A stretch of DNA of 41,195 nucleotides from Streptosporangium nondiastaticum. Lineage in GTDB: Bacteria; Actinomycetota; Actinomycetes; Streptomycetales; Streptomycetaceae. The notes under the pieces are model-generated. The model was given only the letters and a program-made list of their open reading frames with translations. It searched no databases and was not told where the DNA came from. Shown piece by piece: positions 23,950 to 31,265 of the stretch (the first letter of the stretch is position 1; every line of letters starts with the position of its first letter). The stretch is from assembly GCF_003011965.1 (NCBI RefSeq), contig NZ_PXWG01000053.1, positions 1 to 41,195 of the forward strand. The letters are read 5' to 3'. The translations under genes and the position numbers were made by a program.

Positions 23950-24651
23950 ATGGAAAACCAGGGGCAGGGGCTGCACGCGCGCGTGCTGGAGTCCCTCGGG
24001 CCCGCGATCACCTCGGGCACGTACCCGCCGGGCAGCGTCCTGCGCACGGACGAGCTCGAACAGCGCTTCGACGTCTCCCGCACGGTCATCCGGGAGGCGA
24101 TACGCGTCCTGGAATCCATGCACCTGGTCACCTCCCGGCGCCGCGTCGGCGTCACGGTCCGCCCCACCGAGGAGTGGAACGTCTACGACCCCCAGGTCAT
24201 CCGCTGGCGCCTCGCCGGCGCCGACCGCCCACGCCAGCTGCGCTCGCTCACCGTGCTCCGCTCGGCCGTCGAACCGGTGGCCGCCGGGCTCGCCGCCCGC
24301 CTCGCCACGCCCGAACAGTGCGAGGAGCTCACCCGGCACGCCCTCGGCATGGTCGCCACCTCACGCGGCCAGCAGCTCGGCGCCTATCTGGTCCACGACG
24401 TGGCCTTCCACCGGGTGATCCTGCGCGCCTCCGGCAACGAGATGTTCGCCCGCCTGGGCGACGTCGTCGCCGAGGTCCTCACCGGCCGCACCGAACACCA
24501 GATCATGTTCACCGACCCGGACCCCGCCGCCGTCACCCTCCACGTCCGCGTCGCCGAAGCCGTACGCGCACGCGACGCCGCCCGCGCCGAGGCCCTGACC
24601 CGCGAGATCACCGCGGGCGCGATGGCTGAACTGGACATCCTCGCGCCGTAA
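23950..24651 (+). CDS. gntR: GntR-family (FadR subfamily) transcriptional regulator of gluconate genes
   Basis: A 233-residue regulator. The N-terminal winged helix-turn-helix reads GTYPPGSVLRTDELEQRFDVSRTVIREAIRVL. The FadR/FCD all-helical effector domain covers residues about 90-225, with metal/ligand-binding His and Asp in VHDVAFHRVIL and HVRVAEAV. It is divergent from gntK and the permease, as for the gluconate repressor of S. coelicolor (SCO1678), so repression relieved by gluconate or 6-phosphogluconate is likely. The ATG at 23950 begins just before the first helix. Confidence 0.93.
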   Translation: MENQGQGLHARVLESLGPAITSGTYPPGSVLRTDELEQRFDVSRTVIREAIRVLESMHLVTSRRRVGVTVRPTEEWNVYDPQVIRWRLAGADRPRQLRSLTVLRSAVEPVAAGLAARLATPEQCEELTRHALGMVATSRGQQLGAYLVHDVAFHRVILRASGNEMFARLGDVVAEVLTGRTEHQIMFTDPDPAAVTLHVRVAEAVRARDAARAEALTREITAGAMAELDILAP

Positions 24652-24757
24652 CGGGCCCATGGCGGGGCCGTGACGGGAGTGTCGCGGGCGCGCCACAAAA
24701 CCACAGAGGTGCGACAAAATGATCGCCATCTCGAACGACCGTCCGTAGCCTGATCCC

Positions 24758-24949
24758 ATGCGCCACGAGAACGACCACGCCCGGGATCGCGACCACGAAG
24801 GCGAAGACCAGCCCGTCTTCATCCGCCAGCGCTACGGCACCCGCTGGGTCTACAACCACCGCAACCCGGTGGGCCTCGCCCTCATCATGATCGTCCCCAT
24901 CGTGGCCATCGGAGCGCTGCTCCTGATGACGCGGGGGGCGGGGCGGTAG
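24758..24949 (+). CDS. Small membrane protein, unknown function
   Basis: A 63-residue protein. A very charged, His/Asp-rich N-terminus (HENDHARDRDHEGED) leads to PVFIRQRYGTRWVYNHRNPVG and a single transmembrane helix (LALIMIVPIVAIGALLLM) with a short basic end. Small proteins of this form with NPVGLAL before the helix occur next to gntR-like genes in Streptomyces, from memory. No good ribosome-binding site precedes the ATG, so leaderless translation is possible. Function unknown. Confidence 0.7.
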   Translation: MRHENDHARDRDHEGEDQPVFIRQRYGTRWVYNHRNPVGLALIMIVPIVAIGALLLMTRGAGR

Positions 24950-24994
24950 AGGCCGGCCCCTGATCCACGCAGCGCGCGAACGCCTCACCGGTCA

Positions 24995-25297
24995 TCAGCC
25001 TTGCCTCGCGACAGATGAGACTGTCGCGTCAAGGCGCAACTGAGATGCCATTGGCCCACACAAATTAACCTTCGCCACGTGCGGCGCATCAAGGATATCG
25101 GTACGGAAATCATACCGCTCGATCCATTCCAGATTCAAAGCTGATCGCGCCCCCGCTTCGGCGCCACCAGACATCGAGAAGACCATACCCGGATGCGCCG
25201 TCCCGGAAAGACAGCGGACAACACAGACCACCCCTTCCGCATTCACGGCAACGATCTCCAGGATTTGCAGCCGAACTTCGCCGACACCTTCACCCAT
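24995..25297 (-). CDS. Putative immunity protein of the Rhs toxin; EF-Tu-domain-2-like beta-barrel pattern
   Basis: A 100-residue protein immediately downstream of the Rhs toxin tip. Its ATG lies inside the last codons of the Rhs gene, with an 8-base overlap. That position is where cognate immunity genes of polymorphic toxins sit. The sequence has alternating beta-strand and Gly patterns, LQILEIVAVNAEGVVCVVRCLSG then HPGMVF, later RYDFRTDILDAPHVAKVNLCG and LRLDATV. This resembles domain 2 of translational GTPases (an EF-Tu-like beta-barrel) by pattern only. Codons such as TTG, AAT and TGT are commoner than in neighbours, suggesting recent acquisition together with the toxin tip. A TTG ten codons upstream (25327) is a less likely start. 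The immunity role is inferred from position. Confidence 0.72.
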   Translation of the reverse strand: MGEGVGEVRLQILEIVAVNAEGVVCVVRCLSGTAHPGMVFSMSGGAEAGARSALNLEWIERYDFRTDILDAPHVAKVNLCGPMASQLRLDATVSSVARQG

Positions 25298-28200
25298 GAC
25301 GGTAGGCCTCCAATATGAACCGGTCAATTTGATCAGGAGACAGCTTTGGTATGTCTCGCAGAAGTTGACTCAAGTCGCCTATTCTGATTCTCCTGGGTAC
25401 GTCGACCCCCATGGCACTGAGGATCTCACGAGCCTTGGCAGCAGGTATGGCGAAGCCGGCCCGCCGAGCGAGCTCCGTCGCGGGAAGCTCGACAGCGACC
25501 TCCGCTTCCGCGGGGATATAGCCCCTGTGGGTGGGAATTCCCTCAAGGGAACTCCTAGGGATACCCAGGACGACACTTTCACCAAACTCTTCCGAATGCG
25601 TCGCGAACACTGTGGCGACCCCAGGGTCCGATGACGTGGGAGTAATACCCATCTCCTGCGTTCCCGGACTCCCCTCGAAATTCGGAGTGGTACCCCGGAA
25701 CAGATGGTCGCCATGCTCATACTCCGGCGCAAGTCCCAGCGGGTCCGTCCACGTGTGGGGATTGTGGACGTAAGCCGCAGGATTGGGAGCCGGGGCCAGG
25801 CCCAGGGGATCCGGAGAGGCATAACGGGCCGATTCCGGGTCGTAGTGGCGGTGGTAGTTGTAGTGGAGGCCGGTTTCCGGGTCGAAGTACTGGCCCGGGA
25901 AGCGGAGGGGGGTGTACGTCGTGCTGTCGCGTGACCATGCCGTCGTGCCCCACAGGGTGGAGCGGGTGCGCCACGCCGTGCGGCCCGTCTCGTCGATCAG
26001 TTCCGTCGGCGTGCCGACCAGGTCCGTCACGATCGCGAAGAACCGGCGGTCCACCTCGTGTTGGGGCGCGTCCGCCGCCGAGATGCGTTCCGTCTGGGAT
26101 ATCGGGTGGAGGCCCTGGTAGTCCCAGGTCAAGGTGATGGGGTTGGGCAACCCCACTGCCGTGCTGGTTTGTTCAGCAAGTTTCGCGCCGTCCCACGTGA
26201 AGTCCACGCGTTCCGCCACCTCGCCCGTCGCCGACAGGCGTTCCTTGGATATTCGGCGGCCCAGTGGGTCGTACGCGTAGCGCCAGCGCGTGCCGTCCGG
26301 AGTCACCACCGACCTGAGGCGGTCCTCCGCGTCCCATTCGTAGCGCCATGTGTCGGGTTTACGAGACAGGCGCGTCTTCTGGCGGACCACCACCCGGCCC
26401 TGCGCGTCGTGCACGTAGCGGATTCCGCCCGCGCGCGTGATGCGCGTGCCCGTGTACGTGCGCGCGCCCTGCGCCTCCGCGCCCGGGTGTCTCGCCGGCC
26501 ACTCCGCCTCCGTCTGGTTGCCGGCCTCGTCGTAGGCGTACCGTTCCTGCCAGTTCGCCGCGCTGACCGTCGTGACGCGGCCCGCCGCGTCCAGCTCGAA
26601 GGTGCGGGAGCCGTTCATCACGTCCGTGATGCCGGTGAGGTGGCCGTCGCGGCGGTAGGTGTAGGCGCGGTGCTGGAGGAGCTCCTCCCCGGCGCCCTCC
26701 AGGCCCTGGGAGACCAGGCGGCCGACCGCGTCCCACGCCGACGACAAGGTCAGGCCCTGCCCGAAGCGGCGCGCCACCTCCCGGCCCGTCGCGTCGTGTT
26801 CGAGGCCGAAGACCTGCCCCGAGGCGGTCAGGGAGGCTCGCCGCCCCGCCGCGTCGTACGTCCACGTGCTCACCGCCCCGCCCGGCGTCACCCGGCGCGT
26901 GCGCCGCCCGAGCGCGTCGTACGCGTAGGTGAGCGTCCGGCCGTTCGTCGTCTCGGACTTGACGCGGCCGAGCCGGTCCCGGCTGTAGACCACCGTGGCG
27001 TCGGGGCCGCACGCCTCCGTCAGACGGCCCGCCGCGTCATGCACGTACGTCGTCTCCGCGCCTGCCGCGTCCTTCCGTACGACACGCCCCAGCACGTCGT
27101 GCTCGTACGTGATCGTTTCGCCCAGCCCGTTCGTACGGGATACGAGCCGCCCCGCCGCGTCATGCGTGTACGTCAGCGTCCGGCCGTCGAAGTCGGTCTC
27201 GGCGGCCGGACGCCCGGCCGGGTCGTAGACGTAGTCCCAGGTCAGGCCCTGCGGGTTGGTGACACGGGTGAGCTGGAGGAGGGTGTCGTGCGTGAACTCG
27301 TGGCGCACGCCGTCAGGGCCGGTCCGCGCCGTCAGGACGTCGAAGGGCCCGTACTCGTAGCGCGTGACGCCGCCGAGGGCGTCCGTGTGCGTCGTGCAGT
27401 TGCCCTCGCCGTCGTACGTCCAGCGCTCCTCGGCCCCGTCGGCGGCGATGCGGCGGGCGAGCCGCCCTTCCACCGTCCACGTCAGGCGGGTCGTGGAGCC
27501 GAGCGGGTCGATGACGGTCGTCACGCGGCCGAAGGAGTCCCGGCGGTAGCTGGTGACGGCGCCCAGCGGGTCGGTGATCTCGACGGGCAGGCCCGCCCTG
27601 TTGCAGGTGATGCGGGTGGTGTTGCCGAGGGGGTCCGTCACGGACGCGAGGTTGCCGAAGGCGTCGTACGCGTAGCGCGTCTCCGCGCCCGAAGGGTCGG
27701 TCGTCGATGTGCGGTTGCCGGCATCGTCGTAAGCGTGGCGCCACACCGTTCCGTCCGCGCCGGTCGTCGTCCCGGGCAGGCCGAGGGCGTCGTACGTGGC
27801 CGCGATCCGCTTCCCGTCCGGACGGAACACCTCGGCCAGGCGACCCTCCTCGTCGTAGCGGAACTCCGTCCTGTGGCCCAGGGGATCCGTGCGCGAAAGG
27901 AGACGGTTGTGGCGATCCCAGGTGGACTGCGTCGTGGCGCCCGAGGGGTCGGTGACGGCAATGATCTGCGAACGCCGGTTGATCGTGTAGGCAGTCGTGT
28001 GGCCGAGCGCGTCGGTCACCTTGGTGACGCGCAGACCGCTGTCCGGGTCAGGGGCTCCGTACGCGAGGGTGCACCGCATGTGCCCCTCTGTCCCCGACTC
28101 GAAGACGCAGCGGTCCTGATCGTCGTACGCGTACGTGTAGTGCGTACCGTTCCGGTCGGTCCACGACGCCATCCGGCCGCGCTCGTCGTAGCCGAAACGC

Positions 28201-30083
28201 AGCGGCTGCCCCGAGGAGTTGACGACCTCCGTGAGGCTCCCCGCCTCGTCGTAGCCGTAGCGGATCAGCTGCGTGTCATCCGCCAGGTGCAGGGCGGTGA
28301 TGCGGCCCGCCTCCGCGTCCGTGGTGATGCGGATGCGGTAGCCGCCGGAGTGGGCGAGCGCGGTGGGCGTGCCGCCGGCGTCGTACTCGTACGTGATCCA
28401 GTGGCCGTTGCGGTCGGTCAGCTGGTGCAGGAGGGCACGCCCGCTCTTCCCTTCGGAGCCGAAGGGGGAGAAGTGCCTGGTGTGGCCGCGTTCCGGGTCG
28501 GTCACGCTGTACGTGCCGTCCTGCTCGATCGCCAGCGACCACCGCGGGCCCCTCGCCGGCAGCGTCGGCACACCGGCCACCGGATGCGGGTACTCCAGCA
28601 GCCGCCCGTGCTCGTCGACGAAGATCACGCCCTCGTCGTCGATCTCCAGGCGCTGGTCCATGGTGCTCGCCCACGACGGGCCGAACCACCGGCCGGAGAC
28701 GTAGCCGGACTTCACGTGCCGGGAGAAGACGACAGGGAGCGCGCCGGGGAGCGTGACGTCCGTCTGGGGGAGGAACATGCGGCCCGTCGCGATGTCCACC
28801 GGGTCGGTCTTGCCGGTCTCCACGTTCTGCGGGTCGCCATTCGGCTCCTGCCGGCTCTCCCGCGCCGCCCGACGCGCCGCGCTCTCCGCCCCCTCCTCAC
28901 CCGCTCGCGCCCCGGCCCGAGCCCCCGCCCGCGCCCCGATCTCCGCCCCTTCCCGCGCCGCCCCCGCCCCGAAGCGGGTGCCCGCCCCCGCGACCCCGCC
29001 ACTGGGCAGGGAGAGGAGGAAGTTGCCGAGGAGGCGTCCCCCGGCCTCGGACGGGTCCGATCCCCAGCCGGGGCCGAGCAGGGCGCCCGGAATGCGCTCC
29101 GGGTGGGACGCGAGGGAGACGAGACCAGCAGCCGTGTTGCTGACGCCGTTGAGGTACTCCGCGGGGTGGGTGACGTTGTACGGGTCCAGCGGGTTCATGC
29201 TGCGGCCGAACTTCACCAGGTCCGTACCGGCCCGGAAGACACCGCCGCCGAAGTGGAGCAGCTCGACCTGCGCGCCCTGCGCGAAGTCCTCGGCGTCGCC
29301 CTTCATGCGGGTGTGGAAGGCCGGCTCCCGCGGGGCCGCCCCGACCGCCTTGTCGATCTTCGCCTTGGCCTCGCCCGCCGCCGTGTCGCGCTGCTTGCGC
29401 GCCTCGTCCAGGACGCGGTGAGCCTCCTTGATGTCGGAGGCGCCGGGGTCGTGGAAGTCTCCCGGCCGCTCGCCCGGGTCCTTGCCCTCCTTCAGCTTCG
29501 CGTTGTACGCGTCGACCTTGTCGTTGTAGGCCTTCGTGGCCGTCTCCGTCGCCTTCTTGCCCTGCTTGTAGAGGCGGATCGCCTCCATCGCCTGCTTCTG
29601 CGCCCAGCGGACGGTGTGCGCGTACGAGGCGAGCGCGTTCGCGGCGTCCTCGCAGGCGTCGGCTGCCTGCGCCCACTTCTTCGGCTCCGGCGCGAAGTGG
29701 GTGTCGAAGCCCTTCGCGCCCTCGCCCTTCCACTCCCCGGAATGGACGCGCTGAAGCCCGGAACGAGCCGTGTCGAAGGCCTTCTGGAAGGCGTGGAGGT
29801 GCTTGGCGGCGGCTTCGATGTTCCCCGGCTCGCCGTGGATGAGGCCGAGCGGGTTCTCGGTCTGCCCGAGCTGCTGTTCCTTGACCTCGGCGCCGAGTTC
29901 CGAAGCCGCGCGGTCGCCCAGGTACCGGACGGCGAGCGCCTCGTCGTGCGCGCCGACCTTGTCGAGGACCTTGGCGGCCTTGCCCGCGCCCCACTCGACG
30001 GCTTCGCCGGCCTTCTTCTCGACCTTGTGCATGCCCTTTTCGGCGAGTTCGCCGACGGCGTCGAGCGGGTCCCAGATGCCCAT
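25290..30083 (-). CDS. Rhs/YD-repeat polymorphic toxin with T7SS-like N-terminus and ADP-ribosyltransferase-like tip
   Basis: A 1597-residue secreted-toxin candidate. Residues 1-290 are helical and WXG-like (HSGEWKGEGAKGF), with long Lys/Ala helices, resembling the putative type VII-secreted leader of actinobacterial Rhs proteins. A Gly/Ala/Arg-rich stretch follows. Then comes a DUF6531 region (TDPVDIATGRMFLPQTDV) and more than twenty YD repeats (TYAYDALGRRTRR type) forming the Rhs shell. The shell ends in the core motif SPDPLGL and a second TDPLGL. The final about 150 residues are variable and look like an R-S-E ADP-ribosyltransferase: HLFRGT (Arg1463), TPTSSDPGVATVFA (1483-1485) and AEAEVAVEL (Glu1526/1528). 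It starts one base inside the upstream stop (TGATG) and overlaps the putative immunity gene. Target and secretion route are inferred. Confidence 0.93.
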   Translation of the reverse strand: MGIWDPLDAVGELAEKGMHKVEKKAGEAVEWGAGKAAKVLDKVGAHDEALAVRYLGDRAASELGAEVKEQQLGQTENPLGLIHGEPGNIEAAAKHLHAFQKAFDTARSGLQRVHSGEWKGEGAKGFDTHFAPEPKKWAQAADACEDAANALASYAHTVRWAQKQAMEAIRLYKQGKKATETATKAYNDKVDAYNAKLKEGKDPGERPGDFHDPGASDIKEAHRVLDEARKQRDTAAGEAKAKIDKAVGAAPREPAFHTRMKGDAEDFAQGAQVELLHFGGGVFRAGTDLVKFGRSMNPLDPYNVTHPAEYLNGVSNTAAGLVSLASHPERIPGALLGPGWGSDPSEAGGRLLGNFLLSLPSGGVAGAGTRFGAGAAREGAEIGARAGARAGARAGEEGAESAARRAARESRQEPNGDPQNVETGKTDPVDIATGRMFLPQTDVTLPGALPVVFSRHVKSGYVSGRWFGPSWASTMDQRLEIDDEGVIFVDEHGRLLEYPHPVAGVPTLPARGPRWSLAIEQDGTYSVTDPERGHTRHFSPFGSEGKSGRALLHQLTDRNGHWITYEYDAGGTPTALAHSGGYRIRITTDAEAGRITALHLADDTQLIRYGYDEAGSLTEVVNSSGQPLRFGYDERGRMASWTDRNGTHYTYAYDDQDRCVFESGTEGHMRCTLAYGAPDPDSGLRVTKVTDALGHTTAYTINRRSQIIAVTDPSGATTQSTWDRHNRLLSRTDPLGHRTEFRYDEEGRLAEVFRPDGKRIAATYDALGLPGTTTGADGTVWRHAYDDAGNRTSTTDPSGAETRYAYDAFGNLASVTDPLGNTTRITCNRAGLPVEITDPLGAVTSYRRDSFGRVTTVIDPLGSTTRLTWTVEGRLARRIAADGAEERWTYDGEGNCTTHTDALGGVTRYEYGPFDVLTARTGPDGVRHEFTHDTLLQLTRVTNPQGLTWDYVYDPAGRPAAETDFDGRTLTYTHDAAGRLVSRTNGLGETITYEHDVLGRVVRKDAAGAETTYVHDAAGRLTEACGPDATVVYSRDRLGRVKSETTNGRTLTYAYDALGRRTRRVTPGGAVSTWTYDAAGRRASLTASGQVFGLEHDATGREVARRFGQGLTLSSAWDAVGRLVSQGLEGAGEELLQHRAYTYRRDGHLTGITDVMNGSRTFELDAAGRVTTVSAANWQERYAYDEAGNQTEAEWPARHPGAEAQGARTYTGTRITRAGGIRYVHDAQGRVVVRQKTRLSRKPDTWRYEWDAEDRLRSVVTPDGTRWRYAYDPLGRRISKERLSATGEVAERVDFTWDGAKLAEQTSTAVGLPNPITLTWDYQGLHPISQTERISAADAPQHEVDRRFFAIVTDLVGTPTELIDETGRTAWRTRSTLWGTTAWSRDSTTYTPLRFPGQYFDPETGLHYNYHRHYDPESARYASPDPLGLAPAPNPAAYVHNPHTWTDPLGLAPEYEHGDHLFRGTTPNFEGSPGTQEMGITPTSSDPGVATVFATHSEEFGESVVLGIPRSSLEGIPTHRGYIPAEAEVAVELPATELARRAGFAIPAAKAREILSAMGVDVPRRIRIGDLSQLLRDIPKLSPDQIDRFILEAYRHG

Positions 30084-30715
30084 CAGCCGCCCACCTCGGG
30101 CTCGCCGGACTGCGGGTGCCGGCCGCCGTCCAGCTCGTCGGCGAGCTTGTTCGCCGCGTCCGTGCCCTGACGGCCGAGCGGGCCCTTGCCGAAGCCGTTG
30201 CCCGCGCCGGTGGAGGCGTCGCGGAGGGTGTTCGCCCAGACCTGGCGGCTGTTCTCGCCGGCCTTGCGGAAGGATTCGGCGCTGTAGTCCGGGTTGCGGA
30301 GGTCGTTGACGGGGTTGTCGGCGAGGATCTCGCTCATAGACCTCTTCTCGACGTCCTCCTCCATGAGGTGCGGGTTGCCCATCGCGGCGTTCACGCCCAC
30401 CTTGAACGAGTCCCGGATGTACACGTCCTGCTCGTGGTAGTAGCCCGCGGCGAGGCCGACCCGCTCGGCGAACTGGCTGCCGTCGTGGACCAGGGCGCGC
30501 ACCCCCCAGTCCCACCGGTTGCAGAAGGTCTTGAAGGCGGCCGCCAGCCCCTCGTGCCCCAGTTCCACTCCGCTGAGGGCCAGTTCGTCGAAGCCGCGGC
30601 CCACGGCCGCCTCACCGGGCGTGCCGAGGGACTTCAGCTCGCCTATGGCCTCGTTGATGCCCTTGGCGATGTTGGCGAGCGCGGCGGAGTCCGCGGCGAG
30701 GTTCGGGTCGTTCAC
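30083..30715 (-). CDS. WXG/T7SS-like helical protein upstream of the Rhs toxin
   Basis: A 210-residue protein, largely helical, without signal peptide. The first 100 residues look like a WXG100-type hairpin: LAADSAALANIAKGINEAI, then FKTFCNRWDWGVRALVHDG with the Trp-x-Gly turn, followed by GYYHEQDVYIRD. The second half (SMSEILADNPVNDLRNPDYSAE...) is polar and ends HPQSGEPEVGG. The GTG start overlaps the SseB-like stop by four bases (GTGA), and its stop overlaps the Rhs start, so all are translated together. It probably acts as chaperone or co-secreted partner of the Rhs protein; this is inferred from context. Confidence 0.78.
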   Translation of the reverse strand: MNDPNLAADSAALANIAKGINEAIGELKSLGTPGEAAVGRGFDELALSGVELGHEGLAAAFKTFCNRWDWGVRALVHDGSQFAERVGLAAGYYHEQDVYIRDSFKVGVNAAMGNPHLMEEDVEKRSMSEILADNPVNDLRNPDYSAESFRKAGENSRQVWANTLRDASTGAGNGFGKGPLGRQGTDAANKLADELDGGRHPQSGEPEVGG

Positions 30716-31167
30716 ACCGCACTCTCCGTGTCCGCATCCGTGTCCGCGTCCGTGTCCGCGTCGACGTCCGCGTCCACGGCGTACGCGTCCGGCACGATCC
30801 CGGCCACCGGCGGGAACAGCACGGGCTGCGGCCCGCCGACATCGAGCGCGACGCCCGCCGGTACGCCGACCGCCGGCACGACCACGTCCAGGAGCCGTGC
30901 GCCCAGCACGGTGCGGTACGTCCAGTCGGTCGTCCCGTCCGTCGTCCCGTCCGCGCCCTGGGCGAGCGCGAACCGGCCGAGCGCCGCCTCGTCCGTGAAG
31001 GCGTGAATCCACCGGATCCCGCCGTACTCGGCGGACCACAAACCGTCCTGACTGTCCGACGGCACCAGCACCGCCGTGCGCCGGAACCAGCCGACCAGCG
31101 CGGCCGGCCGCCCCTCCTCCGCGTACAGTGCGCGGATTTCGTCCGTCAACGCCGACGATGACGTCAC
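30712..31167 (-). CDS. SseB-domain protein heading the Rhs operon
   Basis: A 151-residue protein with an SseB N-terminal-like domain: LTDEIRALYAEEGRPAALV then RTAVLVPSD, LWSAEYGGIRWIHAFTDEAALGRFA, a pattern common in actinobacterial proteins linked to type VII secretion substrates. The C-terminus ends in an acidic four-residue repeat (DADT units) encoded by 12-base DNA repeats. The GTG at 31167 has GGGGAGG 5 bases upstream, an excellent site, so longer in-frame starts were rejected. It is the first gene of the operon SseB-WXG-Rhs-immunity, divergent from an amidase across 98 bases. It may act as an adaptor or chaperone. Confidence 0.78.
   Translation of the reverse strand: MTSSSALTDEIRALYAEEGRPAALVGWFRRTAVLVPSDSQDGLWSAEYGGIRWIHAFTDEAALGRFALAQGADGTTDGTTDWTYRTVLGARLLDVVVPAVGVPAGVALDVGGPQPVLFPPVAGIVPDAYAVDADVDADTDADTDADTESAV
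30727..30774. repeat. Four 12-bp tandem repeats encoding an acidic tail
   Basis: Four consecutive units of CGTGTCCGCGTC or close variants (30727-30738, 30739-30750, 30751-30762, 30763-30774). On the minus strand they encode DADT/DADV repeats at the C-terminus of the SseB-like protein. Copy number is likely to vary between strains. Confidence 0.85.
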
Positions 31168-31265
31168 TCTCGCCTCCCCAAGCCAGAGGAAGGGTACAAA
31201 ATGAGGCCAGAGGTGCACTCACGGTATTCGGAGCGAAGAGCTTCGAACCACGGGGGAGGGACCGG

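Noticed and set aside
24652..24757. Riboswitch or sRNA in the gap after gntR
   Set aside because: No recognisable conserved riboswitch core or strong stem-loop; nothing beyond an AT-richer promoter-like patch is visible.
26058..30170. A very long open frame on the plus strand, antisense to the Rhs gene
   Set aside because: It is composed of Arg, Gly, Ala, Val and Pro with no domain logic and mirrors the GC-biased codon positions of the Rhs gene. It has no plausible start context.
30712..31218. SseB-like gene starting at 31218
   Set aside because: The added residues (HLWPHFVPFLWL...) are not family-like, and a GGGGAGG site lies right before the GTG at 31167.
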